Assembly: GCA_900660155.1 (NCBI GenBank)
Contig: CABFPE010000350.1
Location: 118,113-150,013 of the forward strand
Source: Hofstenia miamia
Taxonomy: Eukaryota; Xenacoelomorpha; Acoela; Hofsteniidae
Direction: 5' to 3'
Length of the DNA stretch: 31,901 nt
Shown here: in pieces, positions 1-11,300 of the stretch
Layout: each line of letters begins with the position of its first letter
Position numbering within the stretch: the stretch's first letter is position 1
The notes under the pieces: generated by a model
Databases searched by the model: none
What the model was told of the DNA's origin: nothing
What the model saw: the letters and a program-made list of their open reading frames with translations, nothing else
Made by a program: the position numbers and the translations under genes

Positions 1-32
<32 letters not shown>
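1..32. repeat. (AT)n microsatellite at window edge
   Basis: Uninterrupted alternating AT from the first base, so the array is cut by the window edge and its true length is unknown. Confidence 0.95.
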
Positions 33-34
<2 letters not shown>

Positions 35-1240
35 GATTTGTGAAACTTGGAATAAGTAAAAATACCAACTAAGTATTTATGGAAATAGTTAAAAGTAAAC
101 TATTCCTTTTCCAAGCAGAAAAAGTAAAAAGGTTAAATTACTTAAATTAATATTAAGAAATTAAGAGCTTTCTATCATCTGACTTTCCAGTACTTTTTCC
201 TTACTTGTTTTTTCACTTATTGTTAAACAAAATTGATCTATTACAATATTATTTAAGTGTAAGCAAATGAATTGCTTGTGCATTGAGAATGCCCTGCTGA
301 GACAGAATTAAATGGTTGGATCTTGAAAGGGATACTGAATTTTTCAAAAAAATTACAAAATATCTCAAAACAATACTGCTGTTGCTGAGCAACAAAGAAG
401 TTTTAGCCAATTAAATTGGTAAAATAGGTTGGTACATTTATCAAATTATAAAATCTTAAAACCTTGAGGTCAACATAGCAGATCATTATGACAATATGAA
501 CAAAAATTTAGTATTAATGAGGTATGAAGATTAATAACACTAAATCAGTAATTTGAAATTTTTTCATATGTACATTAAAATATTTATCTGAATTTTTTTT
601 ATGAAATCAAGTATAATATTTAATTATTTAGTCTAGATTACAACTCAATAAACAACTGCTAAAAACTACATTTTGATGTTTCTTTTGATATAATTGATAT
701 GTATACCTCATACATTTTTGTTCATATTGTCATAAAAAAGTGCAATGTCTATCTAAAGGTTCCCTATTTTGGTTTCAAGATAAAAAGTACCAATCTGTAA
801 AATATCATTTTTTATGTGTAAAATATGATTTTTTATGTAATAGCATTTAGACACAGATTTTTGTCATGCAGAATATTTTTGCCTAAAATACAAAACTAAT
901 AGGTTTATTAAAATAGTAGAAATAGCAAAAATACATTACTATGTTCATGGAGTTGAAAATAGTTGCTTAACAGGCTTTCTAAAATTTGATGTCCTATCAA
1001 GGTCTGCCCCTTACCCACCCTCTTCAATCAGTATCCATTTTGAGATATTTGGTGTTCATTTTAAGAAATGCAGTATCCATTTAAAGTACTAATTAAATTA
1101 ATCATGATTATTTGTCAAAAAATTTGAACAGATTAATTTTATTTGTTACAATGGGGGACTTGCAGCAAAGTTAATTTTTGCTGCAAGGTTGCTATATGGA
1201 AAGTAAATTAACTGAATATAGAACATAGTAGGCATGAAAC
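33..1240. other. Non-coding AT-rich stretch
   Basis: Stops are dense in all frames and I see no recognisable protein, RNA gene or transposon end. It reads as intergenic or upstream DNA. Confidence 0.6.
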
Positions 1241-2167
1241 ATTAATTTCTTTTTGTTTTTGAAAAAAACAGCATGTTTGGTTTATATTTTATGATGTAAT
1301 GTGTTCCATCTTCTAAACAGTCCCACAGTAATATAACCAAAATGAGCATCAGTTTTCTTTAAAAATTTCTAATGCATGTTGAATATTAGTTAGGTATCTA
1401 GCTATTGATAACTTAAGTACTATAGTGTTGCTATATAAAACACTTTGATTACTTGGTGTAAAGATTTTTAAAAACTCAAATATCCCATTTTGGCTATATT
1501 GTAGATTCACTCAGGGACTTTTTTGTGATTATGATTTTTCATCTTAATTGTATTGATATTCAGATGACATAACTATTTATTTCTAGTTTAGTTTTACAAA
1601 AGCTGTTTTCATGTCCCCTTGAATGGTGCTAATTGTATTGCTCAAATTTAATTACAAGGGAAATTGATGACATGACTATCTTGTGATTGATTTTGATTGT
1701 AAACAAAGACAGGTAATAACTTGAATTGTATACATTGAGAAACCATGTTGAGAACTGTTAATAGAGTTTATCTAGCTTCAACTCCTACTTTACCTTCACA
1801 TTTGCTTTATTTATTTTTTGATATAAAAATGATTGTGTAAGCAAGGCAACAATTTGAGAGTACTTTCCTCAAAGTATGGGGCAACACATAGCTTTTAGAG
1901 ATCTTTGTAGATTATCTAGCCCAAATTGTGGACCATTTAGGTTACAGATATGGATATGAATAAGGAAATAATAAATCTCTTGTTCTATTTGCAACATGTA
2001 CATGCACCTATAAATGACTACACTGTGATAATGTTATGCTGTTGGTTAGCATGAATGCATGGTAACTACATGCTATTATTTAGTGAGCTGAGATATAACA
2101 ATGAAAATGAGATGTTTATTACTTTTGAGATAGATAATAAATTGTGAGACATCTAAGGTAGCACCAT
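1241..2167 (+). repeat. Exact 927-bp direct duplication, copy 1
   Basis: This segment (starts attaatttctttttg, ends ggtagcaccat) recurs without visible change at 2169-3095, separated only by a single N at 2168. Both copies are 927 bp. Identity in such AT-rich non-coding DNA, joined at one ambiguous base, is what two overlapping but unmerged contig ends would produce. A very recent tandem duplication is the alternative. No gene is seen inside. Confidence 0.9.
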
Positions 2168-2168
2168 N

Positions 2169-3095
2169 ATTAATTTCTTTTTGTTTTTGAAAAAAACAGC
2201 ATGTTTGGTTTATATTTTATGATGTAATGTGTTCCATCTTCTAAACAGTCCCACAGTAATATAACCAAAATGAGCATCAGTTTTCTTTAAAAATTTCTAA
2301 TGCATGTTGAATATTAGTTAGGTATCTAGCTATTGATAACTTAAGTACTATAGTGTTGCTATATAAAACACTTTGATTACTTGGTGTAAAGATTTTTAAA
2401 AACTCAAATATCCCATTTTGGCTATATTGTAGATTCACTCAGGGACTTTTTTGTGATTATGATTTTTCATCTTAATTGTATTGATATTCAGATGACATAA
2501 CTATTTATTTCTAGTTTAGTTTTACAAAAGCTGTTTTCATGTCCCCTTGAATGGTGCTAATTGTATTGCTCAAATTTAATTACAAGGGAAATTGATGACA
2601 TGACTATCTTGTGATTGATTTTGATTGTAAACAAAGACAGGTAATAACTTGAATTGTATACATTGAGAAACCATGTTGAGAACTGTTAATAGAGTTTATC
2701 TAGCTTCAACTCCTACTTTACCTTCACATTTGCTTTATTTATTTTTTGATATAAAAATGATTGTGTAAGCAAGGCAACAATTTGAGAGTACTTTCCTCAA
2801 AGTATGGGGCAACACATAGCTTTTAGAGATCTTTGTAGATTATCTAGCCCAAATTGTGGACCATTTAGGTTACAGATATGGATATGAATAAGGAAATAAT
2901 AAATCTCTTGTTCTATTTGCAACATGTACATGCACCTATAAATGACTACACTGTGATAATGTTATGCTGTTGGTTAGCATGAATGCATGGTAACTACATG
3001 CTATTATTTAGTGAGCTGAGATATAACAATGAAAATGAGATGTTTATTACTTTTGAGATAGATAATAAATTGTGAGACATCTAAGGTAGCACCAT
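2169..3095 (+). repeat. Exact 927-bp direct duplication, copy 2
   Basis: Second copy of 1241-2167, directly after the N at 2168. It continues into unique sequence (taattaaggttaag) at 3096, whereas copy 1 stops at the N. This fits a contig-end overlap written out twice. Confidence 0.9.
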
Positions 3096-4559
3096 TAATT
3101 AAGGTTAAGCACTTCTCTTTTTGGATAGCACTTTGGCTGGAAGCCATACAAATTGGTCATCTTGGATTTTACCTAAAAAGTAATAGTTACTTAGATGAAT
3201 TACTGATGTTTGTTTTAATAATTCTATTTAATGGAATCAGGGCTGTTTTATGAGGTCACTCTTCCAACCTTCTGCAGTGTCAATTAGTTAGCTAGTGTAA
3301 TAATAATTCTAACCTGCAATTCTACAATATTACCATTCAACTGTATAGAAGCCACTATCTAACATCATAAAATTTAAATATAAAATGTTGTATTTTTCAA
3401 AAATAATGTGCTATTTTGTATTAATTTACATTCCATATAATAACCTTCCAGCAAAAAATATATTATGCTGCAAATCCCGACATTCTTGTTTGGAATGAAT
3501 CTAATTTGCAATTATAATTAATATTTCATCATTTCAGGGATAACATAACAAAATAGAATTAACTTCACATTTTATTTTGCAGTTATCTGTGAAATATAGA
3601 AAAGTAGTTTTTAGTTAATGTTATGTATTTCAGGAAATGTTAAGAAATAGTTTACTATATTGGGCAATAGATCTAACAACTATTAGCAGAATTAATACTG
3701 TTCTTATACCCTCTAAGTAGCAAAAATTCTTTTATATTAACATTATGCTCACACTTTGTTCCACTGATGAGAGAAAGAACTTTGTTTTAACTAACTACAG
3801 TAAGTGGATGTGTTTATGTGTTTATGTCAAATGGTTGTTTTCATTAAAAATCTTTGTAAGTTATACTATTACTAAATGCAAGAAAAGACTGTGTTGAATT
3901 ATTGCTTGTTTTTCTATTAAGTTATACATGAGCACATTTGAATTAGCTGCAACAAAAAGGGGGATTTTGCATTGGGATGTGAACAATTTATTGTATTAAA
4001 TTACTTTTGTTGTATTTTTAATCTTGTTAGTTTGCTCACATTTATTTTTAAGTAGTTAGTTCAATAAGAGTGATAGATTAAGCAAAAAGCAATTTTCTAG
4101 AGCATCAATTGCTTTTTGAGTCTTCAAGAACAACTCTTCCTTAAAATGAATGCTCACAGATAATTGTCTTCCACCTGGGTTCTTTTTCATGTCTACAAAA
4201 TTCTTATCATTCACATCATAAACATTCATTGTGATTTCAATTGCATTTTCATAGGACAGTAAAATTTTGTTCCATTTTAAATAATTTATTCTAAAACTTG
4301 AATTAATTGATAAACAGTCAACAGAAATTTTGCATAGATGAGTCTTAATTTTCCATATTTTGTACCTTTACAAATATATATTTTATAAATATATATAAAT
4401 ATATATTTTATAAATATATATTTAATTTTATTAAATTTTTCTCAAAAAATCACGAATTTCTACCTGCTTTTTGTGTATGATTTTTTTTTCGAAGTGATTT
4501 CCTATCGCCGTAATTTCCTTTTCGATCTATTTTTTTTGATATAATTTCTTTACTCAATA
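3096..4559. other. Non-coding region upstream of the exchanger gene
   Basis: No supported coding region. At about 4370-4425 there is a short array of related aaatatatattttat units. The last 200 bp before the gene may hold its promoter and 5' UTR, including an AT-rich gatataat run near 4536, but no confident core promoter element can be called. Confidence 0.5.
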
Positions 4560-4601
4560 ATGAAGCTCGAAATAAATTTAACTTCGATTATTAGAATTTG
4601 A
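4560..4601 (+). other. Upstream ORF before the exchanger start
   Basis: An ATG at 4560 opens a 13-residue frame ending in TGA at 4599-4601, 21 nt before the chosen start at 4623. It is in the same frame as the main CDS but closed by its own stop. It matters only if transcription starts upstream of 4560, which the sequence cannot show. Confidence 0.35.
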
Positions 4602-4622
4602 TCATTGTTAATTGTAATTGTA

Positions 4623-4848
4623 ATGTTAACAAACTGTTTTCTGTTTTTTCTGTTTGAATTGGTACGTAGTGAAAATTACATTGATGGGGAATGGAAGTTT
4701 CAAGAAAAAGTTGAAGTTAGTCACAGGAAAGATTCCGAAGCACTTATTGTTTTTCTATTTTTATTATTCTTAACAATTCTCACTATTTGGGCTTTGGAAC
4801 GTTTAAGAGTACGGTTCGTCCATGAAACGGGATTATCCTTAGTCTATG
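4623..4848 (+). CDS. Exchanger exon 1 (signal segment, first TM)
   Basis: Codes for residues 1-75 plus the first base of residue 76. It begins [13 protein letters not shown], a short hydrophobic signal-like stretch. An acidic/polar linker ([13 protein letters not shown]) follows, resembling the EKQAEESHRQDSA region of NHE6. Then comes the first family TM ([18 protein letters not shown]) and [12 protein letters not shown]. The donor is G|GTAATTC. Confidence 0.85.
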
Positions 4849-7800
4849 GTAATTCATCTACTTTCAATGTTAATCTTATAGCGCTTTTAGGCATGAGTGT
4901 TGGTGCTTTCATTAATTTTTTTTTAGTATCATATCACAGAAACAACGATTCTTTTCTTGTTGTTCATCAAAAGGATTTCAATGAATCAATTAAGGGCATT
5001 TTGCTTATTTCCAATAATTCTAATAATACATTATATTTTTCAAAAACAGATGAACACTCCTCCGGCCATTTTCGTGATAAAGTATGTTTCTTTATATCAA
5101 TAGTTTATAACATTATTTAGATGATATTTAATCCAGAAATATTTTTCAATGTTTTCCTTCCACCAATAATTTTCTACGGAGGTTATTCTTTGAAAAGGGT
5201 AATTCGATCTTTACTTAAACATCAAAACAATACTCTTTTAGAGACATTTTTTCACTAATATCGGATCAATCCTGCTTTACGCTTTCCTTGGTACTATTAT
5301 TTCTTGTATTATTGTCGGGTAATTCTTCTATAACAACCACATTTAAAGTATATATTTTAGAGGAATTGTGTATCAGCTGTGTAAACTAGATTCTTCTATA
5401 AATTTTAGCTTTGCAGATTGCTTATTTTTTGGATCTTTAATATCTGCAACAGATCCAGGTAATTCTTCTATTCTAAATTACTGTAAAGATAGTAGAACTT
5501 TACTCTATATTTTTATTTTACGACTATGTTCTACAAAAATAGGATATTTGGAAGCTGCCTCACTTGCATAATACTTTGTCTTCCTAAAGTATTTTTGCCA
5601 AGAATTAAAGTCTGCACATTCAACGCTTATCAAAAATAATGGCGTTGGAATAGTATAATATCATTTGTTTTTCAATAATTCTATTTGCATGTAAATTAAG
5701 CTGCCTTCCAACTACGCCACGTTTTTTAAGAAGTTTAGAAACCACTGATTCTAAACAGCCAAAAATACGTTTTACATTTTTTCAAATATTTTATATACTA
5801 TTTGTTCGCTTTCAATCCTGGTTGTATGCTGAAGTTGGTTTAGAGGAAATTCATAAATCAACCATATCATTTTGTATAAAATGCGTATACAATTAAGAAT
5901 TTTTGTATAACCTTGTACATCCACAATGATATATTGTTCTGACTTTTCTGTTCTTGATGACCCTTGCTTACTGAAATTTGGCTAGAAAGATACAGACGTT
6001 TATTTATGGAAATCATTTTAGTGTTCCACTATATTTTCAATAATGTTTTTTGTAAACCTTATTGACTAAATATTTTATCACAATATAAAGTTCATGGAAA
6101 GGGGTATTAATTTGCCCTATATTTTGTTTGATGTATTTCGCAACATTTAGCATCAGTAAAAATGTTCTAATGATTTGGATTTCATTTATATACTTTTCCT
6201 GTTTTTGCAAATCCAATTTTATACTATTATATCAATCACTTCTCTTTGTAATTTGTGAGGGTTATGTTTCTTAGTTTAAACAATTATTTTAAGTTACATT
6301 TATTGCAGATAGCTTTAATTACATTTGTTAAAATCCAACACATGAGACACAATGTGCTTAATAAAGAGTATACTTAGAGCCCGTTGCACGAACAAGCACA
6401 AATAAGTCAAAAATAAAATTGCAATTAAAAAATTCAAAAACATTGCGACCATTATTGTTTTGTATTGACGATGAGACATGCTTAAATATAGAATTTCTTG
6501 TTTTTTGAAATGAATAGTAAGCATTTTCGGTAATTATTTAATATATATTTAGAAATGTTTGAATTATAAACTGCCAGTCACAAATTCTGAAGAATTTTGT
6601 GTATTGCAACACCAATGATTAACATTTTGTGCATTCATGACTTATTTAATGAGCAGAAAAGTGATTATTTATATTATTGTTATTGTACTTGGTGTCTTCT
6701 GTTGAAATCTATACTCATTGTTATTTAAGCAATTTCAAATATATGCATATCTAATATGTAGAATTTTTACATCACAATTCTAACAATTCTCAATTGATTT
6801 GTGTGTAAGAATGTAACATTGTTAAATAAAGTAAGTTTTGCAACTCTCTATATGAAAATGAGGTTGCTAAATTCTTAGGTAACTGTTATGCAATTTTGAG
6901 CAAAGCTCAAAAAAGACATATGCAAATGAAGCTCAAGAGTATCTACAATTTCTTGTAAAGCAACTAGGCAAATTTAATTGTGTAATTGTAGTTTATTGAT
7001 TATGTACGAATTTTCTGTATGCATAAATATTTCTGAAAGAAAATGTTTGCATTTGCAGACATTAAAAACATAGAAAATCAATATTTCCAATATTGCAATT
7101 TTAGTCACAGTTCTTGCACTCTTTCATAATTTGGGTGTTGATGTAAATTTATTTGCTCTTGTCTTCGGTGAAAGTGCACTCAATGATGCAGTAGCTATTG
7201 TCTTATCAGAGTAAGTCATCACCATTTTCACATAATTTTATAAACAATGTTGGTATGTGTTCATGGTTGTCATTCGGTTTTTTCACCAATCCATTCCATT
7301 TCCGTTTAGAAACTGCCGAACTTTAACTTTAGGTCTATAGATAAAATTATTAGTAGTGAAGTTGAAGGGTTCAGTTATTTACCATTTTTAATCGTTTGTG
7401 CGAATTTTCTCATAGTCTTTTTTGGTTCATTTCTTCTTGGCGTCGTATTTGCGTTTGCCACTGCCTTGGTAACAAAATTCACGCGAATTAAAGAAAACCC
7501 TCTTTTGGAAACCAGCTTATTTGGAATTTTGACATACATGACTTATCTCATTGCAGAGGCATGCCAGTTCACCGGTATGTATATAGTTTTGATTAGCATG
7601 ATGTTTAATGTATAATTACTTAACATAAATTCTTAATAACTGATAACACTGATGACGAGAGATCTAAATTGTTTATTAAATTTAGCTACTAATGAGTGAT
7701 TGCATATTTTTTAGCGATTTATGGTTTAACCTATTGTTTCTTATATTGTAAGAATCATGTCAACATTTCAATGTATTACACCATTTGGAAAAAATAATAA

Positions 7801-8300
7801 TAGTAGTAATAGTAATTTGGGAGCAGGATGAAACACTTATTCTTAACCTCAATTTTCTAGAAATGTAAAAATCCTTAAATAATATCTGTGACTTACATAC
7901 CTAAATTGTCAGTATCAAAATTCTAAAATTGCATACAAAATCCACATAAATGCCAGTTGGGAACTAATGCATCTTGGAACTAACTCATCTTGGAGTTCAC
8001 TTTCCCCATTCGTCGTCCCAAGAAATATCGCACCCTTCATTCATTTTTCAATCGTGCTTGTACTGTTGCCAATTACATCTTGACTCTCAGCCCTCCAACA
8101 GCGATTGATTTCTTTTCTCCGCCCCACCGAGCTTCAAGAAATCTTTGATGGCTTTCCTCTTTGCTGAGCCCTTCTCCAACTTCGCCTACTCTTCCATTTG
8201 CTCCTATTTCATCTCCTGTGACTGTCCTCGCTGCCGTAAAACTTGACTTGTTTTTATTTTTTTTGTTGTGTATGCCTTCAGCGGCTAAATAAAGTCATTG

Positions 8301-8367
<67 letters not shown>

Positions 8368-11300
8368 CGTGTTTCTTGCATCCACAATTCTGTTTGTCCT
8401 CCAATTTTTGTAGCTGGGTAACACCCATGTGTCATGCATCTAGTTTCTCAGAGCTTGCTATATTCAACTTTGTAAGAAAAAACTTTAAGGTTGTATCTCA
8501 CAGTAAACTTAATTCCAGTAGAATTAAGTGGATGTTTATTCAAGGCTTACCGAATAAAATATAATCTGTGGAAACGAATTAATAAATATATGATGTAACA
8601 TCATGGGTACATTTTTTTCAAATAAAATACCTATTGCTACAGATTCAAAGTTACAGTTCAGTTTCATTACAAACACAACTGTTGTCTGTTATAGGGAAAC
8701 CTGATTCCAATAAATCCAATAAATGTGCCTATTATATATATGTCACAATTATTGCATTAGACAGCATTTTCCTAAGGACTGAAGTTTGCGGATATCATGC
8801 TAATATACCAAGATAGCGGTTTTCTTTAGAATTTAATCATATCTTTCACATTCTCATAAAATTTTGAGATACTTCTGAGTGGCTAAATGTATGATTTTCT
8901 CAACTCCAACAACATATCAGATAAACAATTTTTATTTAAATGGAAAGGCTTTTGACTGATACAATCTGTGTTCAGTTATTACCTCCGCCAAGGAGGTTAT
9001 GTTTTTGGTAGCGTTGGTTTGTTTGTCTGTTTTACTGTTAGCAACTTTACGGAAAAAGTAATAGATGGATTGACCTCAAATTTTCACCAGAGGTGCGTCT
9101 CCGACCAAGGAGGAATCCATCAAATTTTAGTGCTGATCCGGGGAACACAAGCTGCGTGGCAAAGGTCTGCGCTCTCCGAGTGCTTTTCTAGTTGCTATAT
9201 TGGATCCTCTATATACAGCAACTGAGAAAATTTTTTTGTGGTGAGATACTATAATAGCTGTAAGTAAAGCTCAAGCTTAACGATTAAATTAAGCGCTAAA
9301 AAGAGCTGTAGCATCAATCAACAACATAATAGATCTTGCCTAAAGACATAAAATATTTGCTCCTTGATATTTTATACAGTTCTTATATTTGACTTGTGTT
9401 GAAGCAATTTACCAAATTTATGAATTTAGTCAATATCAAAATAGATGTTGATCATAGAGTTTAAACAATCATTTAAATGCAAGAGCATTCATCTTTAAAA
9501 ATTAGAGCAAGAATAGCATGTCTACGAGTAGTTTGTCAGTCAAACCTCGGTTATCGAACGCTTTTGTTTTCGACCAAAAAGTTCGAGAATTTTATGTCTC
9601 AGAACTCGACCAAATTTCGGCTCTCGAACAAACCGAAAGAAACCGAGTCTACCCGAACGCGGCATGCTTGCGAGCCGAAAGAACATGAATGCTAAGGACG
9701 TTCCCTCCATAGCGCATTTGCGATCAAAGTTTATTCCGAGCAGACGTGTTCGTTTTATTTAAGTGAATCCAACTTTTTTCATCTTTGCATCGTGTATTAG
9801 CCCCTAATCATGNGTTTCATTACAAACACAACTGTTGTCTGTTATAGGGAAACCTGATTCCAATAAATCCAATAAATGTGCCTATTATATATATGTCACA
9901 ATTATTGCATTAGACAGCATTTTCCTAAGGACTGAAGTTTGCGGATATCATGCTAATATACCAAGATAGCGGTTTTCTTTAGAATTTAATCATATCTTTC
10001 ACATTCTCATAAAATTTTGAGATACTTCTGAGTGGCTAAATGTATGATTTTCTCAACTCCAACAACATATCAGATAAACAATTTTTATTTAAATGGAAAG
10101 GCTTTTGACTGATACAATCTGTGTTCAGTTATTACCTCCGCCAAGGAGGTTATGTTTTTGGTAGCGTTGGTTTGTTTGTCTGTTTTACTGTTAGCAACTT
10201 TACGGAAAAAGTAATAGATGGATTGACCTCAAATTTTCACCAGAGGTGCGTCTCCGACCAAGGAGGAATCCATCAAATTTTAGTGCTGATCCGGGGAACA
10301 CAAGCTGCGTGGCAAAGGTCTGCGCTCTCCGAGTGCTTTTCTAGTTGCTATATTGGATCCTCTATATACAGCAACTGAGAAAATTTTTTTGTGGTGAGAT
10401 ACTATAATAGCTGTAAGTAAAGCTCAAGCTTAACGATTAAATTAAGCGCTAAAAAGAGCTGTAGCATCAATCAACAACATAATAGATCTTGCCTAAAGAC
10501 ATAAAATATTTGCTCCTTGATATTTTATACAGTTCTTATATTTGACTTGTGTTGAAGCAATTTACCAAATTTATGAATTTAGTCAATATCAAAATAGATG
10601 TTGATCATAGAGTTTAAACAATCATTTAAATGCAAGAGCATTCATCTTTAAAAATTAGAGCAAGAATAGCATGTCTACGAGTAGTTTGTCAGTCAAACCT
10701 CGGTTATCGAACGCTTTTGTTTTCGACCAAAAAGTTCGAGAATTTTATGTCTCAGAACTCGACCAAATTTCGGCTCTCGAACAAACCGAAAGAAACCGAG
10801 TCTACCCGAACGCGGCATGCTTGCGAGCCGAAAGAACATGAATGCTAAGGACGTTCCCTCCATAGCGCATTTGCGATCAAAGTTTATTCCGAGCAGACGT
10901 GTTCGTTTTATTTAAGTGAATCCAACTTTTTTCATCTTTGCATCGTGTATTAGCCCCTAATCATGGATCCAAAGAAAAATTGTTTCGGTTTTCGAACAAA
11001 TCACTTTTCGAACAGCCTTCTCGAATGAATTATGTTTGAGTTTTTGTTTTCTTCCAAGGCCTATCATGTAAACAGACATCATATGTCGATATATCTGTTT
11101 AAGGTTTTCTAGAATTTATTTATTGGTTTTATGTCCTAAAAATGCCAATGTATTGGGCCCTAACTATGGGAATATTCGATTCGAGTGATAACTTTTTTGT
11201 CTGTAGACAATATTACCAGCATTATTTTAGGTATTGTGTCACTGTTGTTTTGTGGAATCACCCAGGCACATTATACTTTTCACAATCTATCAGAAGAGTC

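Larger units (their letters stand above)
8661..9812 (+). repeat. Exact 1152-bp direct duplication, copy 1
   Basis: Starts gtttcattacaaacac and ends cctaatcatg directly before the single N at 9813. The same 1152 bases recur at 9814-10965. As with the first duplication this is best read as contig-end overlap at a one-base gap. The true intron 7 would then be about 2.5 kb rather than 3.66 kb. Confidence 0.9.

Noticed and set aside
5368..5571. 67-codon frame as a separate gene
   Set aside because: Its first third is exchanger exon 5 and the rest is intron 5 read-through.
8298..8564. Open frame starting with a run of isoleucines
   Set aside because: It is a translation of the (ATT)n microsatellite and its flank.
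9477..9695. 72-codon frame present twice
   Set aside because: It lies in the Tigger-like leader and is duplicated only by the assembly overlap.
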